Shown here in pieces: positions 43,801-51,994 of a stretch of 64,000 nt of DNA (position 1 is its first letter; every line of letters begins with the position of its first letter). The position numbers and the translations under genes are program-made. Origin of the DNA: a bacterium HR21 (lineage in GTDB: Bacteria; Bacteroidota; Ignavibacteria; Kapaibacteriales; HRBIN21); assembly GCA_002898295.1 (NCBI GenBank), contig BEHX01000005.1, positions 75,642-139,641 on the forward strand, in the 5' to 3' direction. The notes under the pieces were generated by a model. It saw only the letters and a list, made by a program, of their open reading frames with translations. It was not told the DNA's origin and did not search any database.

Positions 43801-44847
43801 ATGGCACCGAGGAGCGCCATATTGACTGAGCGGCAGCGGTGTGTGTTGCAGGCCATCGTCCGCCTCTACATCCGCACTGGGCAGCCGATTAGCTCACGGC
43901 TCCTGGCGCGGCATCTCCGGAACCGGCTCCGCGTCAGTGCTGCCACACTCCGCACCGTCATGGCAGAGCTGGAAGAAATGGGGTACCTCCAGCAACCTCA
44001 CACCTCTGCCGGGCGCATCCCGACGGACCGGGGATATCGGGCCTATATCGACAGCTTGGTCGGCTTCGAACCCCTACGTGACGAGGAACAGAGCCTGATT
44101 ACCCGTGAACTGCAGGCAGGCGATGATTACGACACCCTCCTGCAGGGCGCCTCTCGCGTCCTGAGCATGCTTGCCTCCGCTGTCGGTATTACCCGCTCGC
44201 CGGCACCACAGCAGCTCATCTTGCACCGCTTCGAGATCATTTCCCTCAGCTCAACGCATGTCCTGGTCATTCTGGTCTTCCAGCCTGCCGTGGTGCGAAC
44301 GCTCCTGCTGGAAAGCTCATGGGACCTGCCGCCGAACACTGCTGAGCAACTCACCCAGCTCCTCAACGAGCGGTTTGCCGGGCTTCCCTTCGCCACCGTG
44401 CTCAGAGCCCCGGCACTGACGGATGTGCTCTCTGCTCTTGCCTGGCCAGCGGCGCGTTTTGTCGAATCCCTCTGGGAGCAGCTGCCGTCGTTGCTCCATC
44501 CACAGGGGCGCCTCTACGTGAGCGGCACCTGGCAGCTTCTGCGCTATCCGGAGTACGCCTCAGCAGAGCGACTGCGGACCCTGACGCTCCTCCTGGAGGA
44601 AAGCTCCGGGCTGCTGCAGCTGCTCTCTCAGTACGAGGAATTGCTCCAGCATCAGCCCCTCTTCATTGGCATTGGGCGTGAGCTACGGATGGCTGCCCTC
44701 TACGATTCTGCCCTCATCTTGCACCGCTATCCGCTCGGCTCCTCGTACGGCGTGGTGGGCATCATTGGTCCGAAACGGATGCCCTACGCGAGAGTCATTC
44801 CCGCTGTTCACTCCGTTGCTCAGCGCTTGGCTGAGCTGTGCGCATAA
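43801..44847 (+). CDS. hrcA: Heat-inducible transcription repressor HrcA
   Basis: HrcA represses heat-shock genes by binding CIRCE elements and is kept active by GroEL. The 348-residue protein has the winged-helix N-terminus (LTERQRCVLQAIVRLYIRTG, LRVSAATLRTVMAELEEMGYL, HTSAGRIPTDRGYRAYIDSL) and the C-terminal dimerisation/GAF-like region ending in GIIGPKRMPYARVIPAVHSVAQRL. All are family hallmarks. grpE and dnaJ follow on the same strand. No CIRCE inverted repeat (TTAGCACTC-N9-GAGTGCTAA) is visible before hrcA or grpE, so the target promoters must be elsewhere or degenerate. Confidence 0.96.
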   Translation: MAPRSAILTERQRCVLQAIVRLYIRTGQPISSRLLARHLRNRLRVSAATLRTVMAELEEMGYLQQPHTSAGRIPTDRGYRAYIDSLVGFEPLRDEEQSLITRELQAGDDYDTLLQGASRVLSMLASAVGITRSPAPQQLILHRFEIISLSSTHVLVILVFQPAVVRTLLLESSWDLPPNTAEQLTQLLNERFAGLPFATVLRAPALTDVLSALAWPAARFVESLWEQLPSLLHPQGRLYVSGTWQLLRYPEYASAERLRTLTLLLEESSGLLQLLSQYEELLQHQPLFIGIGRELRMAALYDSALILHRYPLGSSYGVVGIIGPKRMPYARVIPAVHSVAQRLAELCA

Positions 44848-44905
44848 AAACAGCTACCCTTTCGTCTAATCCGGACGCAGATGTCTACCAATGCGTGGGG
44901 ACGCA

Positions 44906-45574
44906 ATGAGTGGAGAGATCCCCGAGGAACTCAAGCCCTCACCAGACCTGACCGAGAAGCTGCGCCAGACATATCTCCAGCACGAAAGCGCTTCCCCCGG
45001 CATGGAATCCACCCCAGAGCCGGAAGCGGAGGAACCCGCGGCACAGCACACGGCACTGGAGGAGGAATTGGCGCAGCTTCGCCAACAGTATGAGGAGCTG
45101 CGGGAACAGCACCTCCGGCTCGCCGCCGACTTCGACAACTACCGGAAGCGCATGCTTCGAGAGCGGGAAGCCTGGGCAGAAACACTCACCGAACATCTCC
45201 TCCGACAGCTCCTCCCGATTGCCGACCAGCTGGAAATGGCGCTGCAGTTAGAATCCTCCGAAGAGGCGCTCCGGCGTGGGGTAGAGCTTATCTACCGCAA
45301 CCTGATGAAGCTCCTGGAAACACTCGGCGTCAAGCCCATTGACGTCAGCCCGGGGCAGCCCTTCGATGTCTACTACCACGAAGCGGTCCTGCGCCTCCCC
45401 TCGGAACTTCCCGAAGGCACCATCGTCAAAGAGCTCCAGCGGGGTTACCTCTTCCGCGAACGCGTCCTCCGTCATGCCCGAGTGGCAGTCTCAACGGGAG
45501 CCCAGGACGATCACCACGCCTCACAGCAGGACCAGCACGACTCAGCCTCTGCCACACCTGAGGCATCCTCGTAA
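44906..45574 (+). CDS. grpE: Nucleotide exchange factor GrpE
   Basis: GrpE speeds ADP release from DnaK. The protein has an acidic disordered N-terminus, a long coiled coil (ALEEELAQLRQQYEELREQH), the conserved RLAADFDNYRKRMLREREAW, ADQLEMALQ and the beta-wing signature PIDVSPGQPFDVYYHEAVLR...GTIVKELQRGYLFRERVLRHARVAV split around 440-bp of sequence. A His/Gln/Asp-rich tail (DDHHASQQDQHDSAS) follows. The start is uncertain: ATG 44906 is preceded by GGGGA and fits the length of relatives, but ATG 44891 is in frame. dnaJ starts 3 bases after the stop. Confidence 0.95.
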   Translation: MSGEIPEELKPSPDLTEKLRQTYLQHESASPGMESTPEPEAEEPAAQHTALEEELAQLRQQYEELREQHLRLAADFDNYRKRMLREREAWAETLTEHLLRQLLPIADQLEMALQLESSEEALRRGVELIYRNLMKLLETLGVKPIDVSPGQPFDVYYHEAVLRLPSELPEGTIVKELQRGYLFRERVLRHARVAVSTGAQDDHHASQQDQHDSASATPEASS

Positions 45575-45577
45575 GCA

Positions 45578-46744
45578 ATGCGAGACTACTACGACATTCT
45601 GGGCGTACCTCGCACGGCAACCCTGGAAGAAATCAAAGCCGCGTACCGAAAGCTGGCGCTCCAGTACCATCCAGACCGGAATCCAGGCAATAAGGAAGCC
45701 GAGGAGCGCTTCAAGGAAATCGCAGAAGCATATGCCGTTCTCAGCGATCCGGAGAAGCGAGCACTCTACGACCGCTACGGTCACGCCGGTCTCCAAGCCG
45801 GTGGTACTCCAGCCCCGCACTTTACGACGTTGGAGGATGTCTTCCGCTACTTCGCCGATTTCTTCGCCGATGATTTCTTCCGGGACCTCTTCGGCACTTC
45901 CGGGCACGGGGTCGTTTCCGAAGCAGAGCAGCGCGGCAGCGATCTCCGGGTGCGACTGCGCTTGACCCTAGAAGAAATCGCCCACGGCGCGCGGAAGACG
46001 CTGGAGCTGACGCGCTGGAATCGCTGCCCCGACTGTGGTGGTAGCGGCAGCCGCAGCGGAGCACCGCAGACCTGCCCCCAGTGCCATGGACGCGGGGAAG
46101 TCCAGCATGTGAGCCGCTCGTTCTTCGGGCATGTCCTGCAGATCACGACGTGCCCGAGATGCAATGGGAACGGCTATATCCTCCGGGACCCGTGTCCGCG
46201 CTGTGCTGGCGAAGGACGTATCCGCTCAACCGTTAGCCTCACCGTGGATATCCCACCCGGGCTCAGCCAGGGCGATGTGCTGTCTCTCCGTGGCGAGGGG
46301 AATGCCGGACGACGCGGAGCCCCAGCAGGTGATCTCTTGCTGGTCGTAGAAGAAGCCGAGCATCCTCTCTTCGAGCGGGATGGTGCCGATATCCATGCTC
46401 CACTCCTGGTGAGCTTCCCCGAGGCAGTGCTGGGTGCCTCCCTGGAAATCCCAACCGTCTGGGGGACCACTTCCATCGAGCTGAAACCCGGGACTCAGCC
46501 AGGCACTGTGCTGCGCGTGCCCGGACATGGGTTACCCGTACCCCATAGCGGACGACGCGGAGACCACTACGTCCACGTGTTCCTCTACGTGCCCGAGCAC
46601 CTCTCCCCGGAAGAGCAAAAGCTGGTCGAGCAGCTTGCCCAGAGCCCAAATCTCCAGCCGCCAACCCGCCAGCCACACTCGCAGCCGTCCCGGCGCCGGG
46701 AAAGCCTCTGGAAGAAGGTCCGGAAAGCATGGTCGTCGCGATGA
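45578..46744 (+). CDS. dnaJ: Chaperone protein DnaJ
   Basis: DnaJ stimulates the DnaK ATPase and delivers substrates. The 388-residue protein has a J-domain with HPD at 31-33 ([19 protein letters not shown]), a Phe/acid-rich linker instead of a Gly/Phe-rich one, four CxxCxGxG zinc repeats ([32 protein letters not shown], about 150-215) and C-terminal domains I/II. The C-terminal tail is basic ([19 protein letters not shown]). No dnaK is adjacent although grpE and dnaJ are. The stop overlaps the start of the next gene (ATGA at 46741). Confidence 0.97.
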   Translation: MRDYYDILGVPRTATLEEIKAAYRKLALQYHPDRNPGNKEAEERFKEIAEAYAVLSDPEKRALYDRYGHAGLQAGGTPAPHFTTLEDVFRYFADFFADDFFRDLFGTSGHGVVSEAEQRGSDLRVRLRLTLEEIAHGARKTLELTRWNRCPDCGGSGSRSGAPQTCPQCHGRGEVQHVSRSFFGHVLQITTCPRCNGNGYILRDPCPRCAGEGRIRSTVSLTVDIPPGLSQGDVLSLRGEGNAGRRGAPAGDLLLVVEEAEHPLFERDGADIHAPLLVSFPEAVLGASLEIPTVWGTTSIELKPGTQPGTVLRVPGHGLPVPHSGRRGDHYVHVFLYVPEHLSPEEQKLVEQLAQSPNLQPPTRQPHSQPSRRRESLWKKVRKAWSSR

Positions 46745-47193
46745 ATCCCCTCGCTGCCCTCCAGCGCCTCTTCGGCATCAACCGCCGCGAAGCCATTGCG
46801 GTCTGCGCTCTCGTCGGGTTGCTCGCCGGTGGCGCTCTCTACCGCTGGCTCTCCGAGCCGAATGAGGTTGTGCTGCCACTGGAGCTAGAGCGCCTGCTCG
46901 ATAGCCTTGCCCTGGCATCGATGGCACCTCCCGCTGCGGAAGCTTTTGCCGATACCACCCACCGCACGCTGCCGAAACGTGCCCCGAGCAAGCTGCCCCG
47001 CGAGGTAGTCAACCTCAACACCGCTACGAAAGCCGAGCTGATGAGCTTGCCCGGCGTTGGGGAAGTGATCGCCGAACGCATCCTCGAATACCGTCGGCAG
47101 AAGCGCTTCGAAACTCCGGAAGAACTCATGGAAGTCAAAGGCATCGGTCCGAAGAAATTCGAGCGCATCCGTCCCTACATCCGTGTTGACTGA
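46741..47193 (+). CDS. ComEA-like helix-hairpin-helix protein with one membrane anchor
   Basis: The 150-residue protein has an N-terminal transmembrane segment ([20 protein letters not shown]), a linker, and a C-terminal double helix-hairpin-helix domain ([34 protein letters not shown]...[20 protein letters not shown]). Such membrane-anchored HhH proteins are DNA receptors like ComEA in natural transformation, or other DNA-handling factors. The start overlaps the dnaJ stop. No other competence gene is nearby, so a competence role is plausible but not shown. Confidence 0.85.
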   Translation: MNPLAALQRLFGINRREAIAVCALVGLLAGGALYRWLSEPNEVVLPLELERLLDSLALASMAPPAAEAFADTTHRTLPKRAPSKLPREVVNLNTATKAELMSLPGVGEVIAERILEYRRQKRFETPEELMEVKGIGPKKFERIRPYIRVD

Positions 47194-47199
47194 GCTGCC

Positions 47200-48120
47200 G
47201 TGCTCGTCGCCGCTGCCCATATCACCTCGACCGCGCTCTGGATGCTCGCGGCAGAGTACACGACCCGCGGACCTCGCCTCCGACAGGCAAGCTGTGTCCA
47301 GGACGATCGCGGGGAAGACCTCATAGGATGGGCTTGCCAGCGTCTGCGCAGCTGGCTTGCAGCGCTCGACCCACCACCGGCTGCCCTCCGACTGGCACTC
47401 TCACCAGAGCTAGCCGTCCTGGTCCATAGCTTCCCCTTGGAGGAATCCCCGCAGGGAGCAGAGCAACTCGCCACGGCTCTGGCATTTGAGCTCGGGCAAT
47501 TCCTCACAGACTACGACCGCCGGCACTACAGCACTTTCGCCCTCGTTTTGCCTCCTGGAAATGACGCCTTCCGGCAAGTGGTTGCCATCACCTACACGCG
47601 AAGTGAGCTGGAACAGCTCCAGACAGTAGGTGCGCCTGGCACCCGGACGGAGCTGATCATCCCTGACCTCTTCGCTGTTGCCCCGCTTTGGCGGTACAAC
47701 TACCCAGAACGGTGCGGGCACTCTGTCGTAGCCCTCCACGTTGCACCGCCGTACCTGGATATCCTCACCCTACATGGTGGCAATCTTGTTTCCCTCTCCA
47801 CACGGAGCCTGCCTAGCGAGACCATGCCAGAGCTGCTCGCCGCCTGTCTTCAGAGCATCACTGCTGCAAGGGAAACCGGTGCAGTAGAGGAAGTCGTCGC
47901 CTTCGGGACAGCGGTTCGCCGAGAGTTCCTCGACGCCCTCTCGGCGGAGCTCGCTGCGGCAACGGGGGGACAACTTGCCTGCCGCCGTCTCAATGCTTTC
48001 CGCTTCTGGCTCCCGCCCGAGCAGGAGCGAGTACGGCGCTACGCTATTCGGACAGCGCACCTGTTCTGGGCATGCAGCGCTGTGTGTCTGCCAGTCGAGG
48101 AAGAGGTTTCCGTGCTGTGA
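47200..48120 (+). CDS. Hypothetical protein, possibly DUF3822/actin-ATPase-fold like
   Basis: The 306-residue protein starts at a GTG and shows no signal or membrane segment. The patterns PPAALRLALSPELAVLVHSFPLEE, LATALAFELGQFL, GHSVVALHVAPPYLDILTL and VEEVVAFG resemble the strands of actin-like (PilM-type) ATPase folds. In Bacteroidota a DUF3822 gene of similar size and composition stands directly before rsmD and coaD, as here. I treat this as a possible distant relative; no sequence motif confirms it. The stop overlaps the rsmD start (TGATG). Confidence 0.6.
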   Translation: MLVAAAHITSTALWMLAAEYTTRGPRLRQASCVQDDRGEDLIGWACQRLRSWLAALDPPPAALRLALSPELAVLVHSFPLEESPQGAEQLATALAFELGQFLTDYDRRHYSTFALVLPPGNDAFRQVVAITYTRSELEQLQTVGAPGTRTELIIPDLFAVAPLWRYNYPERCGHSVVALHVAPPYLDILTLHGGNLVSLSTRSLPSETMPELLAACLQSITAARETGAVEEVVAFGTAVRREFLDALSAELAAATGGQLACRRLNAFRFWLPPEQERVRRYAIRTAHLFWACSAVCLPVEEEVSVL

Positions 48121-48722
48121 TGCGCATCACTGCGGGGATCTGGCGAGGTCGCCGCCTTCCGGTCCAAGCTCCAGCCTGGGTGCGTCCGACGATGGACCGC
48201 GTACGCCAAGCACTCTTCGACCGCCTGCAGGCACACTCTGCCCTCGAAGGGAAGACGGTTGCCGATCTCTTCGCCGGGACAGGGGCACTGGGGTTGGAGG
48301 CTCTGAGCCGCGGAGCAGGCTTCTGCCTGTTTGTCGAACGCGACCGGCACCTGACCACCGCACTGCGGCAAACACTCCAGCTGTTCGGGGCGGCTCCCAG
48401 CCTGTATCGCATCATCACTGCTGATGCCTTCCGTGTAGTGCCCCGCTGGCAGGTGCTCGGTCTGCCGCGTCCGGAACTGGTGCTGGCAGACCCGCCCTAC
48501 GGCACGGGGCTGGCAGCGCACTTGCTGCGTGTTCTGGCACTCTCCGGCTGGCTCCCCTCTGGCAGCCTTCTCTGCCTAGAGGTCAGCCGGTGGGAGCACA
48601 TCCCCTCCCCCCATCCAGGCTGGGAGCTGCAAGAGGAACGTCTCTTCGGGGAAACCCGGCTCCTGTGGTGGTACTGGCATGGAATAGCAGATGCGACGGG
48701 CACTCTACCCAGGCACTTTTGA
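48120..48722 (+). CDS. rsmD: 16S rRNA (guanine966-N2)-methyltransferase RsmD
   Basis: RsmD methylates G966 of 16S rRNA in the 30S subunit. The ATG at 48120 overlaps the upstream stop and gives 200 residues. Motifs: ITAGIWRGRRLPVQ, RPTMDRVRQALFDRL, DLFAGTGALGLEALSRGA (SAM site), and the catalytic ADPPYGTG near residue 123. These are diagnostic. coaD overlaps the 3' end by 32 bases; the rsmD-coaD pair is widely conserved. Confidence 0.95.
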   Translation: MRITAGIWRGRRLPVQAPAWVRPTMDRVRQALFDRLQAHSALEGKTVADLFAGTGALGLEALSRGAGFCLFVERDRHLTTALRQTLQLFGAAPSLYRIITADAFRVVPRWQVLGLPRPELVLADPPYGTGLAAHLLRVLALSGWLPSGSLLCLEVSRWEHIPSPHPGWELQEERLFGETRLLWWYWHGIADATGTLPRHF

Positions 48723-49185
48723 CCCGATCACGAACGGGCACGTTGACGTCATCGAACGCGCGGCTCAGCTCTTCGACCACATCATCGTGCTCATCGGCGA
48801 AAACCCCGCCAAAACTCCCCTCTTCAGCGAGGAAGAGCGGCGGCACATGGCCGAGGAAGCGCTGCGCCACGTGCCGAACGTCAGCGTTGAGGTCTACCAC
48901 GGACTTATCGTTGACTACGCCCGACACTGCGGAGCGGTGGCGATCATCCGAGGGCTGCGTGCCATTTCGGACTTCGAGTATGAGCTCCAGCTGGCGCTCA
49001 CAAACCGCCGCCTGGCACCGGAGATCTGCACTCTGTTCCTGGCGCCCAGTGAGCGGTACGTCTACGTCAATTCCAGCATCGTGCGAGAGCTTGTCCGTTT
49101 CGGTCATGTGCCCGCAGAGCTCGTTCCTGAGCCGGTTGCCCGCCGTCTGGAGCAACTCGTCCGCCAGGGACGCACGCCTCACTGA
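48691..49185 (+). CDS. coaD: Phosphopantetheine adenylyltransferase
   Basis: CoaD makes dephospho-CoA from 4'-phosphopantetheine and ATP. The 164-residue protein starts MRRALYPGTFDPITNGHVDVI with the T/HxGH-type nucleotide site (GTFDPITNGH, His17), contains the substrate loop AIIRGLRAISDFEYELQLALTNR, and ends with SSIVRELVRFG near the C-terminus. Length is normal. It overlaps rsmD by 32 bases and converges on mutS with 7 bases of overlap. Confidence 0.97.
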   Translation: MRRALYPGTFDPITNGHVDVIERAAQLFDHIIVLIGENPAKTPLFSEEERRHMAEEALRHVPNVSVEVYHGLIVDYARHCGAVAIIRGLRAISDFEYELQLALTNRRLAPEICTLFLAPSERYVYVNSSIVRELVRFGHVPAELVPEPVARRLEQLVRQGRTPH

Positions 49186-51797
49186 CGAGCCTGCTGGCAG
49201 AGCTCTGCCAGAATCTGCAGTGCCTGCAGCGGGGTAAGAGTGTCGGGATCGAGCTGGCGCAGCCGTTCCCGCAGGGGGTCGTCCACGAGGGTAAACATGC
49301 TCAGCTGGATTGGCTCAGGAGGAGCTGGGGCACGCAAGGCACGGGTTGCAGCGTGCCCGTGCTCTTGCTCCAACGCCGCCATAATCTCCCATGCCCGTTT
49401 CACAACCCACTGCGGCAAGCCCGCCATCTGGGCCACGTGGATTCCAAAGGAATGGTCGGTTCCTCCAGGCAGGATCCGGTGCGTGAAGACCAGCTGCCCA
49501 TCCACTTCGCGAACTTCGGCATGGTAGGCTCGAATGCGTGGGTAGCGCTCAGCCAAGGCGTTGAGCTCATGGTAGTGCGTAGCGAAGAGGGTGCGTGCGC
49601 GGATGACCTCATGGATGTACTCCGCAATTGCCCAAGCGATGGAGAGTCCATCGAAGGTTGCCGTGCCGCGCCCGACTTCGTCGAGCAGGATGAGGCTACG
49701 CCGCGTGGCATTGTGGAGAATTGCTGCTGCCTCGTGCATCTCCACCAGGAAGGTGCTCTCTCCCCCGGTGATGTTGTCGTGCGCCCCGACCCGGGTGAAG
49801 ATGCGGTCCACGACCCCGATCCGTGCCCGCTGTGCCGGGACGAAGCTGCCGATTTGCGCCAGCAATACGATCAGCCCGACCTGCCGGAGGTAACAGGACT
49901 TGCCCGACATGTTCGGACCGGTCAAAAGGCAGAGCTGCTCCCGTTCGGTGTCCAGGTACGTGTCGTTGGGGACGTAGCGCTCCCCAGCAGGCAAGAGGCG
50001 TTCAACAACGGGATGGCGTCCTGCCCGGATCTCGAGAACGTCGGAGTCGTCCACCTCTGGCTCGCAGTAGCCATACTCTGCGGCAACCTCCGCAAGGCTC
50101 TGCAGGCAATCCGTGAGGGCAAGCGCCTGCGCCAGCTGCTGCAGTGTAGGAATGCGCTCCAGGATTGCCTGCCGAAGCTCTCCGAGCAATTCCTGCTCCA
50201 GCGCGGCGATGCGCTCCCCGGCATGGAGCAGTTTGAGTTCCATCTCTTTGAGGACCGGCGTCGTGTACCGCTCGGCATTGGTCAGCGTCTGCTTCCGTTC
50301 GTAGTCCGGTGGGACTTTCGCCCGGTGCGCGTGCGTCACCTCGATGTAGTAGCCGAAGACCGCATTGTAGCCAACTTTGAGCGAAGGAATGCCCGTTCGG
50401 CGGCGTTCACTTTCCTGGTAGTGCTCCAGCCACTCCCTGCTCGACTCCAGCAGCTGCCGCAGCTCATCGAGCTCGGCGGAGAATCCGTGCCGGAAAATTG
50501 CTCCATTCCCGAACCCCGAGGAAGGATTCTCCTGCAATGCCCGGCAGAGCTGCTCTCCGAGCGGCACCGCTTCCTGCAGCAGTTCCTCCCAGGCAATCCC
50601 TGCCAGAACGCCGTGTGCCGGCAGCTGCCGCAGTAGTGCAGCAACCCGCTGGGCACTGAGGATGCTCTGTCCCAGAGCAAGGTACTCCCGCGGCAGTGCT
50701 CGTCCTGTAGCAATGCGGGAGAGCATCCGCTCCAGGTCTCCGACCGATGGGAGGAGCTGACGGAGAGAGTGCCGTTGCGGCGCGTGCTCAACCAATACCC
50801 GAATGGCTGCCAACCGTTCACGGATCGCCTCCGGACGGCGCAGGGGATGGTGGAGCCAGAACTTGAGCAAGCGTCCGCCCATGGGGGTGAGGGTTTTGTC
50901 CAGAATCCGCCATAGGCTCCCGTCTGCCCGTCCGTCGGCAACGGTGGCCAGCAGCTCCAGATTGCGCCGCGTTGCGGCATCCAGCTCCATGTACTCCGAC
51001 GAGTTGTACGAGCGGATGCTGCGGATGTGGTGGGCGTGCTCCTGCTGCGTCTCCCGGATGTAGTGCAGAATAGCTCCTGCCGCTGCAATGCCTTGCCCGA
51101 GGTGGTCGATCCCAAACCCTTTCAAGCTTTCCACCCCGAAGTGACGTTGCAAGAGCTGTCGCGCAAAACTTTCCTCAACGAGCCAGTCCTCCAGCCGCGT
51201 CAGCACCGGACGCCACGCCCAACGGCTGCTCCACTCCTGCACGGTCCGGTAGTCGCGCTTTGCAACCAGCAACTCCGCAGGGGCAAAACCTTCCAACAGA
51301 TCGCTCACGTTCTCAGGTGGCACCTCCATTGTGAAGAACTCTCCCGTTGAGGCATCGGCGAGGGCAACCCCGACGAGCTGCCCCGAACGCACGGGCAATG
51401 CGAGCGCCGCAACATAGCGGCTCTGTTTCGCCTCCAGCAGCTTCTCCGAGAGGGCAACCCCCGGAGTGACAACCTCGACAACGCCTCGACGCACGATACC
51501 CCGAGCGAATTTGGGATCTTCCAGCTGCTCGCAGACCGCAACGCGATACCCCGCCCGGACAAGCTTCGCCAAATAGGTGTCCAGCTGATGGTGGGGAAAG
51601 CCCGCCATCGGGACATCGCCAGCAGCGCCGTTGTTGCGCCGTGTGAGCGCGATCCCGCACACCCGCGCCGTGATGGCGGCATCCTCCTCGAAGGTCTCGT
51701 AGAAATCCCCCAGCCGAAAAAGCACAATGGTGTCCGGATACCGCTGCTTGATCTGGCGATACTGCCGCATCAAGGGTGTCTCTGCCGCCCGTGTCAT
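49179..51797 (-). CDS. mutS: DNA mismatch repair protein MutS
   Basis: MutS recognises base mismatches and small loops and starts repair with MutL. The 872-residue protein has the mismatch-contacting F-x-E in LFRLGDFYETFEEDA, the connector and lever domains, the clamp region (RHGFSAELDELR, SLKVGYNAVFGYYIEVTHAH), Walker A GPNMSGKSCYLRQVG, Walker B region SLILLDEVGRGTATFDG and ATHYHELNALAERYP. It is the MutS1 type. A long antisense frame (49353-50636) on the plus strand is an artefact. The gene is convergent with coaD and divergent from nosZ. Confidence 0.97.
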   Translation of the reverse strand: MTRAAETPLMRQYRQIKQRYPDTIVLFRLGDFYETFEEDAAITARVCGIALTRRNNGAAGDVPMAGFPHHQLDTYLAKLVRAGYRVAVCEQLEDPKFARGIVRRGVVEVVTPGVALSEKLLEAKQSRYVAALALPVRSGQLVGVALADASTGEFFTMEVPPENVSDLLEGFAPAELLVAKRDYRTVQEWSSRWAWRPVLTRLEDWLVEESFARQLLQRHFGVESLKGFGIDHLGQGIAAAGAILHYIRETQQEHAHHIRSIRSYNSSEYMELDAATRRNLELLATVADGRADGSLWRILDKTLTPMGGRLLKFWLHHPLRRPEAIRERLAAIRVLVEHAPQRHSLRQLLPSVGDLERMLSRIATGRALPREYLALGQSILSAQRVAALLRQLPAHGVLAGIAWEELLQEAVPLGEQLCRALQENPSSGFGNGAIFRHGFSAELDELRQLLESSREWLEHYQESERRRTGIPSLKVGYNAVFGYYIEVTHAHRAKVPPDYERKQTLTNAERYTTPVLKEMELKLLHAGERIAALEQELLGELRQAILERIPTLQQLAQALALTDCLQSLAEVAAEYGYCEPEVDDSDVLEIRAGRHPVVERLLPAGERYVPNDTYLDTEREQLCLLTGPNMSGKSCYLRQVGLIVLLAQIGSFVPAQRARIGVVDRIFTRVGAHDNITGGESTFLVEMHEAAAILHNATRRSLILLDEVGRGTATFDGLSIAWAIAEYIHEVIRARTLFATHYHELNALAERYPRIRAYHAEVREVDGQLVFTHRILPGGTDHSFGIHVAQMAGLPQWVVKRAWEIMAALEQEHGHAATRALRAPAPPEPIQLSMFTLVDDPLRERLRQLDPDTLTPLQALQILAELCQQARQ

Positions 51798-51921
51798 TAC
51801 CGGCGCCGCAACCCGGAAGACCGCCGCGCGAAATTACCACGCGCCACCCCCGCACCACCCCTCGCCGGACTGACACATCCCCGAGGATGACATACATCAC
51901 CACCGACACTTACCTCGCTCA

Positions 51922-51952
51922 TTTGCCATCCAAAGTATCCGGTCGAAGTTTG
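51922..51952 (+). promoter_or_regulatory. Candidate nosZ promoter (TTTG-N19-GAAGTTTG)
   Basis: TTTG at 51922-51925 is followed after 19 bases by GAAGTTTG at 51945-51952, one T-to-G change from TAnnTTTG. It lies 42 bases before the nosZ ATG in the 197-base mutS-nosZ gap. No FNR or Crp-type palindrome is visible in this gap. Confidence 0.5.
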
Positions 51953-51994
51953 TGCCAGCGTGAGTGGCTGTCTCACAAGCTGGAGTGCTCTCCC

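Noticed and set aside
43752-44905. CIRCE operator for hrcA or grpE
   Set aside because: No TTAGCACTC-N9-GAGTGCTAA-like repeat was found in either upstream gap.
49353-50636. 427-codon open frame on the plus strand
   Set aside because: It lies fully inside mutS in antisense, with no ribosome site or recognisable motif.
51798-51994. FNR-type site before nosZ
   Set aside because: I looked for TTGAT-N4-ATCAA in this gap and found none; only the promoter-like boxes are visible.
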